Shown here one piece after another: positions 44,589-55,191 of a DNA stretch of 64,000 bases. A model generated the notes under the pieces. That model saw only the letters and a program-made list of their open reading frames with translations. It ran no database searches and was not told the origin of the DNA. How positions within the stretch are numbered: position 1 is the stretch's first letter; every line of letters starts with the position of its first letter. A program made the position numbers and the translations under genes. The DNA is from Ilyonectria destructans (Eukaryota; Ascomycota; Sordariomycetes; Hypocreales; Nectriaceae), in assembly GCA_020740775.1 (NCBI GenBank), contig JAHEWK010000011.1:1178001-1242000 (forward strand). The letters run 5' to 3'.

Positions 44589-47500
44589 CTAAGGAGCGGG
44601 CGGTGGTGGATGAGGTTTGCGAATAATCTTGATCTTCGGTCGCACAGACCCCGTAGTCGGCGTGGAAGCCGCCTGGCTTTGTACTTTTGGCTTTGGCGTG
44701 GAGGCTGAATGGGCATTCAGCGAGATCTTGGGGCCTGGCGTAGGGGGGTGTGGCGAGGCGACTGGGCCTCCTGGCAAAGCTCTCCTGACGGGCTGCTCCC
44801 CCGAAGGCAGAGGTTTTCTCGCAGGCTTCGCAGTGATAGAATCTTTGATGGATGAAGCGGACGAGGATTCTTTGCGATTCCCCGAAGGTAGGGACGTCCT
44901 CCCATTGGCAATCGGTTTGGGATGGTGGCCCAGGATCAAAGCAAGACGTTTCGGATTTCTTGTCTTCAGAGTAACCATGCGACGTTTCTTCCGCTCGCCA
45001 CCAAACTCCGAAGTCAGTGACTTTTCCACCTTGGGTCTCTTTGGAGCCGGTGAAGGATGGTGCTCCTCCTTTTCCGGACGAGGTCGCTTAGCTGAAGAGG
45101 CAGAAGAGGGCTCTGGCGGCCGAGAAGATTTCGAGGCTGACGAGGATGAAACACTCGGTTGGCGAGAAACAGAAACCACCGGCGACGCTACAATCGTATC
45201 CCTTTCCGGAGGAGGATTAGACATTGGCCGCTGGGGAGTAGAGATCTTGTGGGTATTGATTTTGATCGATGAAGTTCTCGGGAGGGGAATAGGTCGCTTG
45301 GGCTCAGGAGCAACCACCGGCGCTGGGGGTGGTGCAGGGACTGGTGCAGGAGGTGGTGGCTGAGGGATAGGCTCCTTGGGCTTCGTCTTGTAGTACGACT
45401 TGAACATGACAGTCAACTGCGAGCGGTTAGTATGCGTATCATGTGTCATTGCTCTTGGATTTCTTACCCTGTTGGCAAGCTGTTGGGCCGGTCGCTCAGC
45501 CTTCCAAGCCTTAGGCAGGTTAACCGTGACAACCCAGTCACTTGCTTCCTCAAACATCATCGCCGCCAAATCAAGCATACTTTCCAGCTCAGCCCGGCCT
45601 AGACCAGGGTGGTCCAGGGCCTTGCGCATCGCCGTGCTGTAGTGTCGCTCATCCCCACCGTATGTTTCTTCCATCTCTTTTCGCAGAGCCTTCAGAGCTG
45701 CATCCAGGTTTTCCTTTCGTGCAAACATCTCCTTTCGAGCCTCAATCTCCTGGGCACTGTCTTGGACAAGCAAAAGCGCGTCTCCTTCATCTGGGGCAGG
45801 CTCGTTCTTAACGGCCTTCGAATGCTCTCCGAATGCGATCGCCGCGAGACCAGAAGCCGCTGCCTCGATGAGCTTGGTGCGGACAAAGGGTGATCGATCT
45901 GTGGTGAGAGAATACACCAAAAAAGTGAATACCGTAGGATCCATCATCGCCCCAAGGTCGACCAATGACTCGAAGGCTTTGATCCGAATAAGATCTCGGG
46001 TTCCATCAAGCAAATACTGCCCAAAGTCAAGATAGCTCTTAGGAATGACCTCTGCCTTCATCAACCGCCGCTTTGCTTCCAACCCAGCAATTGTCCAGAT
46101 GTTCTGGTAGGAGTTTGTCCATTCGTCCCGTCTAAGAACACGTTCAATCTGCTCTAGAGCCCTCTCGAGGAATTGCCTCTCCTCTTCAATCGGCACCTTG
46201 TTCTGACGAGCATACCACTCGTCCTGCTTCGAGGGCACGAGAGAGATGGCCAACGTCTCAACGAGAAGGGAAATGTAGAAGTGGTCCGAGTAGGGGTTAT
46301 CCTCATTGTTGTTAAAGAGGAGCTGGTCGAGGATAAATTGCCGGGCCTCCAGTGGGCACTTGTAAGTGTTGGCGTCTCTGACTTGTGCAATAGCCTTGAT
46401 GATGGCTCGACGGACGTTGTACTGCTTCTTGTCTGAGAAGTCGTTTGGCTTCGGCTGACTGGACTCATTGTGGCAAAACATGTCGGTAAAGGCCTTCATC
46501 AGCTGTCGAAGGCCAAGCATTGAAATGTCCTTGATGTTGGCTTGCCTTGGAAGAGCCTCTGCAGCCATCGTCCGGATGCCATGGAAGTAGCGTCGGTCGA
46601 TAAGCGTCCGGACGAGGAAACCAGAGGCAATGGGATGAAGGGGTCCGTGAGTAAGGTACAGCATGGCATCTTGCTGAGCCACCACATCCCTATCCTGTTG
46701 AAGTTGAGACACGTACATGTATGGCTCGAGGGTCCGCTTCATATCGCAACCCCACTCGAAGTCAGCATCCACGCGAATCCATTCGTAGGACTCCTGGTCC
46801 ATCTTCCTCTCGGTATCAGGATCCCAGTCAATCAACTCCCAGTCCCGTTGCTCCTCTGGGGTTTGAAGGACATCACCCAAGCAATAGAGGAGGGTGTCGT
46901 CGAGGTTTTCCGTGTCCATGCTGGCTCCAACATTTTGCTTCTCCTTCATACGCCGAGTACGTTTTAGTCGCTTGTACTTGGTATTGTAGGGGATCTCGAA
47001 TTTGGTGGATCGTGTCGCATCCTCGCGAATTTCAAGAATATGCTCGTATGGGGTTCCATCGGCTTCGTGGATTCGAACAGTCATGGGTCCAGTAAAAAGC
47101 GGCTGCACCTCACCAAGCTTAACTCCAGCACGGCGCTCCTTGATAACTCGGAGGAAGTCAGACCTCTCCAGCTCGGGTTTCTTGGTGATCTGAGATTGGA
47201 TCTGATTCAGAGTCAACTCAACACAGAGCCTCTTCTTATTGAACTTGGCCTTGACATCGAAACGAGGACATCCAGAACCGTAAACCCACTGGCTCCAGAA
47301 GGTCTCAAGTCGGTACCTAGCCCCTTTCTCGCAGGTCGTCCTGAACTTCTCCGTCTCGAGAATTGTTGACTTGTCTGAGCTCTCGATCTGGACCTTGGTC
47401 AGGAGCTTCTGCAATATGCGAGTCAATCCATGGCCGCCAGAGGCCTTGATAAGTCTCTTGTCCAGAATGAAGAAAACGACGGGAGCCTTTAGGGTCATGA

Positions 47501-49106
47501 AATCCATCTCGAACTCTCCCAGGTGGAGATGAGGACCGAGGTCATACAAGCATGGCCGCTCGTTGTCAACCTCGACAAGTTGATCTGACAGCATTTTCAT
47601 CCGAAACCTGTATTCGTTGTTACCACACAGGCGCTTCATGAAGAGATCTGTCATGTAGTGGGCAATGCCGATGACGAGCCACAGATCGTTCCGGGTGTTG
47701 GGAATCATGTTGATCCCGATCCATTGGCTAGCCAGAGTGTAGACGATCTTTCTCGTCACATCGATCTCGGTGTCCATGATGTCTTCTGGGAAGAGCAACC
47801 GATTGCTAACAAATGCCATCGAGTAGAGAGACACGGTATCTTCTACCAGATCATCCAGAAAGCACAACTTGAAGTTTCCAAAGGGATACCTAGCAAAGGT
47901 GTATGTGAAAAAGTCGGCTGCCATGGTCAGAGCAGCAGATGTGTTGCGGACCCAATCGGCTCGGTGCGGTAGACAGTAAGCATGGACCTTGAGCGCGTTC
48001 ATACCCAGCTTCACCTCATCCTCTTCCGTTCGGGACTCAGATGAGAGGTCGATATGTTCAAAGGGGCCGACCGCGAAGCCAAGCTTCTGCACCGAAACCT
48101 TCTTCTCCGGTTCAAAAGTCATGATCTTCTTGTGGTCATCATCTGGGTCCACAGTCTCCTCCATAAGGAAACCTGAACAGACAACGGACATTTCTCTGAG
48201 TTTGTCCTCTTCTGCAAGGTTATGTGATCGCTCTTGTCCATCGATCTGCATCCTATCCCCACCCGAGCCATTCCGCTGTGTGGCCAAGGCCTGCTGGAGG
48301 GCGTCTCCGAGTGTTCGGGGGTATTTGATGGATATCCGCCAATCGCAACGTGATCCATGATCATCGACACACGGGAAGATGCAAGAAGCAGTCCCCGGGT
48401 TGATGGAGCTTCGAGTGTACATGTGGGTGAAACGGTTGTCGAGGGGGTCTACTCCAACGAACTGAATGCCATCTCGAGGGTTCGTATTGGTGAACGGAAT
48501 GGTAAGCTTGAACTGCTTGTTGGTCCTATCCATCGTATCAAGGCCCGTCGATTTCCTAATGATGAGCCTCGGACGATCTTGGTCTGCCTTCCCGCGCAGA
48601 TTCACCTTAAGCGACCCATAGACCGGCGTGCAGCCCTCGAATTCTCTATTCTCGGCGGGGACGTCGGTCTTTCGGCTATGAAACAACGAGCGCGCTCTGA
48701 TTCGGCGGAGATCATGGTGCTCGGCTCTCCAGTTCCAGCCTTTGGGGTGTGAGAGTTTGTCGTATGGGTCGGTATACACCGCAGTGGTCTTGCGCTTCAG
48801 GCCCTCGACGATCTCCCCGTTGACCTCGCGCAGCTCGGTGACGTAGACATTGTCGGTGTCGATTTCGCAGTTCGCGGCGTCGAGCGCGACCTCTTCGATT
48901 TTGTCGTTGAAGGTGGCGAGGATTACGTCGGTCGTGCCATCGATGCGCTTGTCGCGAAAGTTGACCTCAAGATTCACCTCCTGCTTGATGACGAAGTACT
49001 CAAGAATCGGCAAGTCCTCGATGGGTGGAAGGCCATCATCTAGGCCCAAGAGCGGGTGCGTCTCCTCCACGGGATCGTGCAACAGGCCGTCGGTCGCCAT
49101 TTCCAC
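44589..49106 (-). CDS. TAF2: TFIID subunit TAF2 (aminopeptidase-like fold)
   Basis: The model is complement(44589-45416, 45468-49106), 1488 residues. A 51-nt intron with textbook signals (GTAAGA, TACTAAC, GCAG) lies inside the long open frame. It is stop-free and a multiple of three, so unspliced reading adds 17 residues between QLANR and LTVMFKSYYK. The N-terminal ~1000 residues resemble an inactive M1 aminopeptidase: an N-terminal beta domain (VIKQEVNLEVNFRDKRIDGTT split over residues 39-60), then GTASCIFPCVDDHGSRCDW and the peptidase-like core. I see no HExxH zinc site, as expected for TAF2. HEAT-like repeats follow; the last ~250 residues are disordered, Pro/Ser/Lys-rich. TAF2 binds Initiator DNA and TAF1 in TFIID. 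Confidence 0.92.
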   Translation of the reverse strand: MEMATDGLLHDPVEETHPLLGLDDGLPPIEDLPILEYFVIKQEVNLEVNFRDKRIDGTTDVILATFNDKIEEVALDAANCEIDTDNVYVTELREVNGEIVEGLKRKTTAVYTDPYDKLSHPKGWNWRAEHHDLRRIRARSLFHSRKTDVPAENREFEGCTPVYGSLKVNLRGKADQDRPRLIIRKSTGLDTMDRTNKQFKLTIPFTNTNPRDGIQFVGVDPLDNRFTHMYTRSSINPGTASCIFPCVDDHGSRCDWRISIKYPRTLGDALQQALATQRNGSGGDRMQIDGQERSHNLAEEDKLREMSVVCSGFLMEETVDPDDDHKKIMTFEPEKKVSVQKLGFAVGPFEHIDLSSESRTEEDEVKLGMNALKVHAYCLPHRADWVRNTSAALTMAADFFTYTFARYPFGNFKLCFLDDLVEDTVSLYSMAFVSNRLLFPEDIMDTEIDVTRKIVYTLASQWIGINMIPNTRNDLWLVIGIAHYMTDLFMKRLCGNNEYRFRMKMLSDQLVEVDNERPCLYDLGPHLHLGEFEMDFMTLKAPVVFFILDKRLIKASGGHGLTRILQKLLTKVQIESSDKSTILETEKFRTTCEKGARYRLETFWSQWVYGSGCPRFDVKAKFNKKRLCVELTLNQIQSQITKKPELERSDFLRVIKERRAGVKLGEVQPLFTGPMTVRIHEADGTPYEHILEIREDATRSTKFEIPYNTKYKRLKRTRRMKEKQNVGASMDTENLDDTLLYCLGDVLQTPEEQRDWELIDWDPDTERKMDQESYEWIRVDADFEWGCDMKRTLEPYMYVSQLQQDRDVVAQQDAMLYLTHGPLHPIASGFLVRTLIDRRYFHGIRTMAAEALPRQANIKDISMLGLRQLMKAFTDMFCHNESSQPKPNDFSDKKQYNVRRAIIKAIAQVRDANTYKCPLEARQFILDQLLFNNNEDNPYSDHFYISLLVETLAISLVPSKQDEWYARQNKVPIEEERQFLERALEQIERVLRRDEWTNSYQNIWTIAGLEAKRRLMKAEVIPKSYLDFGQYLLDGTRDLIRIKAFESLVDLGAMMDPTVFTFLVYSLTTDRSPFVRTKLIEAAASGLAAIAFGEHSKAVKNEPAPDEGDALLLVQDSAQEIEARKEMFARKENLDAALKALRKEMEETYGGDERHYSTAMRKALDHPGLGRAELESMLDLAAMMFEEASDWVVTVNLPKAWKAERPAQQLANRVRNPRAMTHDTHTNRSQLTVMFKSYYKTKPKEPIPQPPPPAPVPAPPPAPVVAPEPKRPIPLPRTSSIKINTHKISTPQRPMSNPPPERDTIVASPVVSVSRQPSVSSSSASKSSRPPEPSSASSAKRPRPEKEEHHPSPAPKRPKVEKSLTSEFGGERKKRRMVTLKTRNPKRLALILGHHPKPIANGRTSLPSGNRKESSSASSIKDSITAKPARKPLPSGEQPVRRALPGGPVASPHPPTPGPKISLNAHSASTPKPKVQSQAASTPTTGSVRPKIKIIRKPHPPPPAP

Positions 49107-50146
49107 GGTCGGGAGCAGGGTCGAACGAAAACTAAGGCCGAAAGGCCCCCGCGAGCTCAGTGCTTATGTATGTCGCATCGATGAGGACGGAGGTCTCGAT
49201 TCGTGCCGTCGCGAGAGGCGCTTTTCGATGACGCCTATGCGCAAGAGTTATTCGGCGTAGGTCGTGGTCGTGGTCGTAGGCATAACCTTTGTTCGGTGGT
49301 TCAGCGCACGTCAGTAGATTGCGGAGACGGTTCGCAGGAGGCAGCAGCAGGGGGAAGAAGTCCGCGACGGGAGAGCAGATGGCAATGGGGAAAACAAGAG
49401 AGGGTGCGAAATAGTCCAGAACGAGAGAGTGGCAAGAAGAAATTGTGATGGAGTGCACGCCCGAAAAGGAAAACACAGGGCTGTCGTGCCTCAATCGCCT
49501 GTGCACCTTGACGGGAAGGAAACGAAGTCGCGGCTCGGAGGCGCGTTGGGAGCTATGGTGCACGGGCCACATGCGGCTCAACCAGCCTCACCCACCCATC
49601 GATGAGTGAACCAAGTACGTAGCGCCGTTGCGCCTCATTACGCCTTATGTACTTGCATCCAAGAATCGCAAACTCTCAACCGCGCCGGCATTGCGCAACA
49701 TGACAGTGTCCAGCACCACCGACATGAGTGTTCCAAGGCACGCAGTCTCCTGTTCAGTGGCCTGGCGAAATTCTATCCATCCCCGCGACTGTGCCATGGT
49801 CGTGGTGGGTGCATCCGGAATTTGACTCGGTCAGGAGCCAGCCATCCGACACAGCTTAATCCGCCCTTTCACAGCTCACGAGGGACAACTCTATGCCGAC
49901 CTTGACGGCCTCAACGACCTTGACGACCTTGACATTGATCGATCAACTTGCAAAAGACACGTGTATGTTCTGAAAGCGTGGGCACAGTTAACTACTACAA
50001 ATCGTACACAGGCCCGTCCGCACAAATCCTCATCTTCCATGATGGGAGAACCTCCCTAACGCCATTCCGAAATGATTCCATGCATGCCCTTCTCTCCATA
50101 TCCCTTTAGTGTTATTACAGGCAAAGAATACCATGCTAATTCGCTC
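49107..50146. promoter_or_regulatory. Intergenic region: TAF2 promoter and 3' flank of SAS4-domain gene
   Basis: Contains the TAF2 5' region (GC-rich, purine-rich on plus) and a spacer with a CGACCTTGA-type repeat near 49905-49935. Frames of up to 149 codons on minus have no motifs and overlap the presumed leader. Confidence 0.45.
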
Positions 50147-51765
50147 TCAGTTCTTGCTGCCTCGCCTGTCCCGGCGCTTCCTCCTTTCTCGGGCCTTCAA
50201 TGCATCTGAATCAAGGAATTCCTCCGGCAAATCAAAATCAACTTGGGGTATCTCAGGGACCGGGTGTCCCCATGCCATCACCTTCCTTCCCGCCCGCCTA
50301 TGGCGATTCAACGCCCCATCCCGCTCGTACCTCTTGCTGAAGAACGACTTGAACTCCTTGGGCGGTTCGGGGGGCTTGGGAGGTTTGACCGGTTTGGGAA
50401 TTGGCGCTTTGGCCGCCGGCTGTTTTGCAGCAGGTGGCTGAGGCGTTGTTCGCCGCTTCTTGGAGCCCTTGGTCGGTGGTTTGGTTCTAGCCATGGCCTC
50501 TTCCTGGAGCTGCTTGGCCGGTGATGCTGAGTCGCTACTGTCGTCATTAGCAGCATGGTTATCATCACCGTCCTCGTCGGCGTGTGCCGAATCCGAATCA
50601 TCCTCTCCGGCTCGTTCAGCGAGAGCCTTCTCCTTCTCCAGCTTCCGCCGCCTCTCTTCTAAAATCCAGTTACGGAACTTGGCAAGAATGGCTTGGCAGC
50701 CCTTAATGAAATGGTCACGCGCTGGTTCAAACGCCTTCTTCTTGGTCTCGGTAATGCCGCTAACGCCCATTACTCTCAACCAGTCATGGCCTTGGAGTCC
50801 CTCCAGAAGCCGGATGATCTGGTCCTTTTCATGCTGGGCCCGTCCCTTTTCGGTATTGCGTATCGACCGCTCGAGCCTCTCTGCCCGCCTATGTACGGGC
50901 TGGAACAGCTTATCCGGCAAGGGGTCCTCAAGAGCCTTGTTCTTGTACTGTGCCTCGAGGAAGCTAAAATCGATGCGCTGCGCATCAAACACGTCGTTGA
51001 ACAGGGCATCGCCATATCCTCGTGCAGGGTATTGGTAAGCCTGGTGGGGTCGCTGCACCGCGCTTTGGGAGTTTGCTGCAGCGCGTCGGGGGTCGGAGTC
51101 AACGACGACAATCGGCGTCTCGACGTTAAACACATCTAAAATTGGTCAGTAACCAGATTGGCGCAAAGAGGAGGCTCTAGAGAGCGATGGGATTTTTTTT
51201 TTCTATACGTACGATGCTCCTTGGGGTCATTCCCAATCACCTCGTCGTACTCGGGGAAGTACGCAGAGAGCTCGCTTTTGAATCTCGTGGCTTCTTGCGA
51301 GCGGAGCTTGCGCCCCTGCTCCCGAGTGTCCTTGGACTGCGGCTGTAGCCTGTCCAGCTCGTGTTTGATGCCATTTATCACCTTGGCCTGGTGTTTTGTC
51401 AGGTTCTGGTCGGTATTCGTCGCGGGGGCTGCGGCAGTCGTCGTCGTCGTCGTGGGCAGAGGCGGCTGGTTCACCGTGGTTACGGCCGGTCGCGGGCGCG
51501 GTACAGGTGCAGGCGGCACCCGTACTGCGTCGGCCAGGTTCTGCGAGCCCTTAGCGAGGATCTCGACGGCGATCCGACTCCTCTTTGGCTTTATCACGTC
51601 GAAGTCGCGCTCCGGGCCCTCGAGCGCCCGCTTGTTCCGGGCAGCCTGGTGGAAGAGGCCTGCGCTGGCCGCGGCTGAAGGCGTCAGGTGATGGGCGTGA
51701 GCGCTGGCGTGGTGGTGCGGGTGAAGACCCTCAGCACGCCGTGTGGAGCGGGTGACGGAGGCCAT
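50147..51765 (-). CDS. SAS4-domain protein (silencing/acetyltransferase-complex-like subunit)
   Basis: The model is complement(50147-51135, 51213-51765), 513 residues, with a 77-nt intron (GTACGT...TTTTAG). The first 160 residues are basic, His/Ala- and Thr/Pro-rich. A central helical block (about residues 228-355: ALFNDVFDAQRIDFSFLEAQ, then LERSIRNTEKGRAQHEKDQI and HDWLRVMGV) fits the Sas4 domain of yeast SAS complex subunit 4 and related NSL-type scaffolds. An acidic Asp/Ser stretch, a Lys/Pro-rich linker and a basic tail (RERRKRRDRRG) follow. A chromatin-bound scaffold for a MYST acetyltransferase is the likely role. The domain call is by motif recognition, so subfamily and partners are uncertain. 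Confidence 0.72.
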
Positions 51766-52749
51766 TGACAGACGTGAGGAAGCCTGGCATGGTTCTCGGT
51801 CTCGGTGGCTGATTGATACGGAGCCCGGCTCGGCCTTGTCGCGATGGGAGCGCTCGTTGTTGATGTTTTTTCGATGGATATCCCGACCGGTTTCGTGCGA
51901 CCGACCAGACGTTTGGGTGGTGCTTCCCTTCCTCGTGGCGTTGGCGTTTGGCGTTATTTGGGCAGGTTTAGGGGCGGGTGACGCTGTCGGGTCACCTAGA
52001 GCGCCTTGACCTCAGCGCTCCGTACAGGGCACTTGCCCGCTGTGGGAGTCCCGTGCCCAAGGCGCTTCCAGCGAGGTGCATTCCAGGCCAGTGCGCTGGG
52101 CGTTTGGAGGTGAGAGCGACCGATGATTTTCGACTTCCCGCGACCAGACAAACACTTGAAGATTGTATTGTGACGCAGGTAAGCACCCGGTTGAATAGCC
52201 GTCTCTTGAGCCGTATGTGGTTTTGCGACGAGTTGGGGACGTACTTAGCCTTCCGCAGCTATCCTAGCCTGATTGTGACCTCCTCTGTCCTCTTGGCAAT
52301 GCAGTTGGAAATGGTCCAGATTCACGATAACAAGCAAACATTTCATGGCAACAAAGCAAGCGCCGAATTATGGAATCCGTAGACAACACCCCCACACAAT
52401 CAAATGCAGTAGCCCAAACAGTGGAACATCTTTATCCATATTGATCACGCCTCGTTTCTCAAGATATCAGTCCCAAGCATATTTGGTGCTCGCTATAGGG
52501 TAACCGACCGGATGTCGGGGCTGCCTGACAACATCAAGAAAGGGAAGTCTAGTTGTGAACTGGAAGAACTGCTTCTCATGGCAACTACTTCGGGTTATAT
52601 GCAAGAAGACGAGGGTTTGAAATTATATGGACATCAATTCTGATTATATTCATAAGTCGTGAACGTATAATCATCGCTCAAGGGGTATTAAGATCCGCCA
52701 CAGCCAGTCTCATGCTGTCTAATATCAAATCACTTGTCACGACAGCACG
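51766..52749. other. Intergenic spacer
   Basis: 5' region of the SAS4-domain gene and 3' flank of the IQ-motif gene. The second half is AT-rich (52300-52700) and looks like a long 3' UTR. No gene seen. Confidence 0.45.
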
Positions 52750-54546
52750 CTACCCCATTCTATCAAGTCTCGATGTAGAAATCCTCAACTTCTGCATCAC
52801 CTTCACCCCGGTGCTCTCGGCATCCCTCTCGGCCTCCTCCCTCTCCAACGTCTTTCTCTCCTTCTCGGCGCTCTCACTCTTGTCCCGCGCATCCTCCTCT
52901 CGCTGTGCCGTCTCCTCTGGTGCTAGGATCTTGTCCTTCCCGTGCGCCAGCTTCCCGAGCATCTCCTTACCCTTGCGCCGAGTCCGCAAGTATGCCTCTA
53001 GCCCGACAAGCACCGCGTACGACTTGCTGATGGCGACGTGGCTCGTGTCCACGCCTCCCGCCTTCAGGCTCCGTACGAACGCCCGGAAGTTGGCTGCCGG
53101 AGGTCGGTAGTGACCGCTCAGCGGCGACAGTGATCGCAACCGCCCGTTCTTGATCTTGATCAGGCCTGCTGCCGAGATTCGGCCGCCTTGGAGGAACGAC
53201 GAGTGTTGAAAGGCCCCTGAATTCTTGATGCCCACGTATAGTCGGAATGATGTGTCGGCTACAAAGATCCAGGTATTCTTCTTGACCGACTTGCGGAGCA
53301 GCTTGTTGAATACGGTCGATGCCGATAGGTGAGTCACCTTCTTGAAGCCTCCACTGTCATCGAACTCCGGCGTCGCATACTTGGCCGCCCGATCGGCTTC
53401 CCGTATCGACTCCAGTGTCGAGTCCGAGCTGCTCGTGTCGACAGAGTTCCGTGAATGTCCTGACTCGACCATGGGGTTGAAGGCCGGCGTCGGGTCATCC
53501 GAGGGCACCACGCCGTGGATGCTGTCCTTATACTCTACCGACGTGTCGATGCGCTCCCCGTTCTTAGCCCAACGCAAACGTCCGTCACCGTCCACGTTGA
53601 CGAGGTAATATTGTCGTTCCTCCCGCGAGAGGTATCGGACTTGCTCTCGTTCAAGACGATCGCGCGGGCAGGCATCTAACTCGATGTTGCGCCCCTCGCC
53701 GTAGTCGAGCCAGTAGAAATAGTTCTCCTTCGTGGGGGACCGTTTCCATTCCTCATGATACATGCGCAGATTGCTCCCGTAGCGATGCTTGAGATCTACC
53801 ATCTCGAGGAAGTACTGGAGACCCATAACGCGAGCCTCGCTCCTGCGCGAGGCATTCTCCTTCTCGCGCCGTGCCTTTGCGGCTGCCCTTTCTTCTGGCG
53901 ATGCCTCGTCGTCTGAAGATGTTGAGGATGACGAGTCTGAGGGAAGATCGTCGTGGTTTGCTCGTCGTGCAACTATGCTGGCCTTCTTCCACTTTTCTCG
54001 GGCCATCGTGTGTCGTTTCCTCTCTGGGCTGCCTGTCCCTGAATTGGACATGTTCTCTTCCCTTGACTTTGGGCGGTTTACCTCCCGGAACTGGGCCTCG
54101 CGGATTGCCGTCGCCCATCGAGTACCCGCATCGAGTCCGAATCCCTGCATCTCCCGCCTTGCGCGATGCCCCCGAAAGGTTTTCTGGATCAACCGGGCAG
54201 CCTGCGCCCTCTCATCCTGACCACCACTTGATGAGCTCCCGTTGCGCTCATGTTGCGCTTGCGACTTTAGCGACTGGCGCTTAAGCTCTCGGGCTTTGCG
54301 CTTCTGTTCGTCCTCGTGTTCCTGTTGCACAGATGCGATACGGTCGAAGCCGTCTGCCGTTGGAGGAACTAGGGAATCCATGTATTCCTTTGTCTTGCGT
54401 GGAATGCGAAAAACAGTTGATGATGAAGTGGCGATGACGGACATCTGGGAGTTGGCGCGCCCCAGGGGGTGCCGTGATGGTGGGGTCATACTGGTCTCTG
54501 CCAAAACCGGCAAGGAGCAGGCTTCTAGAAGCTCGAGTTGCGTCAT
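52750..54546 (-). CDS. IQ calmodulin-binding motif protein
   Basis: Single exon, 598 residues. An IQ motif lies at about 116-134 (QAARLIQKTFRGHRARREMQ), a helix expected to bind calmodulin. It is flanked by charged coiled-coil-like segments (EHEDEQKRKARELKRQ before; ERAAAKARREKENASRR at about 220-240) and a Ser/Asp-rich linker. The middle region contains the conserved-looking SNLRMYHEEWKRS, NYFYWLDYGEG and REERQYYLVNVDGDGRLRW. The end is again a long charged helix (EREEAERDAES). The architecture matches fungal proteins annotated only as IQ-domain proteins, probably calmodulin-regulated at septa or cortex; that location is inference. Domain and coding status are clear, function is not. Confidence 0.8.
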   Translation of the reverse strand: MTQLELLEACSLPVLAETSMTPPSRHPLGRANSQMSVIATSSSTVFRIPRKTKEYMDSLVPPTADGFDRIASVQQEHEDEQKRKARELKRQSLKSQAQHERNGSSSSGGQDERAQAARLIQKTFRGHRARREMQGFGLDAGTRWATAIREAQFREVNRPKSREENMSNSGTGSPERKRHTMAREKWKKASIVARRANHDDLPSDSSSSTSSDDEASPEERAAAKARREKENASRRSEARVMGLQYFLEMVDLKHRYGSNLRMYHEEWKRSPTKENYFYWLDYGEGRNIELDACPRDRLEREQVRYLSREERQYYLVNVDGDGRLRWAKNGERIDTSVEYKDSIHGVVPSDDPTPAFNPMVESGHSRNSVDTSSSDSTLESIREADRAAKYATPEFDDSGGFKKVTHLSASTVFNKLLRKSVKKNTWIFVADTSFRLYVGIKNSGAFQHSSFLQGGRISAAGLIKIKNGRLRSLSPLSGHYRPPAANFRAFVRSLKAGGVDTSHVAISKSYAVLVGLEAYLRTRRKGKEMLGKLAHGKDKILAPEETAQREEDARDKSESAEKERKTLEREEAERDAESTGVKVMQKLRISTSRLDRMG

Positions 54547-55191
54547 GGCTTACAGCGAATCCGCGGCGTGTGACGATGCGAGAATTATCAAACGCCTAAA
54601 GGAGTTACTTGATAATTGCCCTCTATTAAACAGGGCATGAAACAGTTCATTATGCTCCCCTTGACTTCTACAGTCTAGTAAATTCGTGTCGGATCTATTC
54701 GTTTTTATGATGGACGCGGATGACGCAAGGAGGCAACCGCCCAGCCTTGTCCCGTATCTTGTCACGGAAAGCCGGCACTTGGCATCGCGGCAAACCGCAT
54801 TGGCAATGCGTAAGCAATTCTAGTTGCAGATTCGATAGGTCCGCGCGTAGGAATGGATGGAATATGGCGCCTGTGTGAGACGCCGCTCAGCCCTCTAGGC
54901 ATACCCACCAACATGCGCTTAAGGGTTGGCGGCGGAGCACAGAGCCGGCTTGGCAAAAGAAGAAAAGTACGAGAGGAAGACAACAATCCATATGTCTGGT
55001 ACGAGCTTGACTATTGAACCATGTACGAAAATAGCAGCAGTGAGGCGCATATGTGCGTCATCCAAGGCATTATCATTAGCGTTGCTGCCTATTGACGAGG
55101 CAGAAACTGGCATGTCGTTTGTACAGAAAGAGCCCTCCCTGAGGGCCGATGGTGAACTATATCCAGTGAAGTCATGAAGGGAATGCAGCCG
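54547..55191. other. Intergenic spacer
   Basis: Promoter of the IQ-motif gene and 3' flank of YPT35. Short frames on both strands (64-83 codons) lack motifs. Confidence 0.4.
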
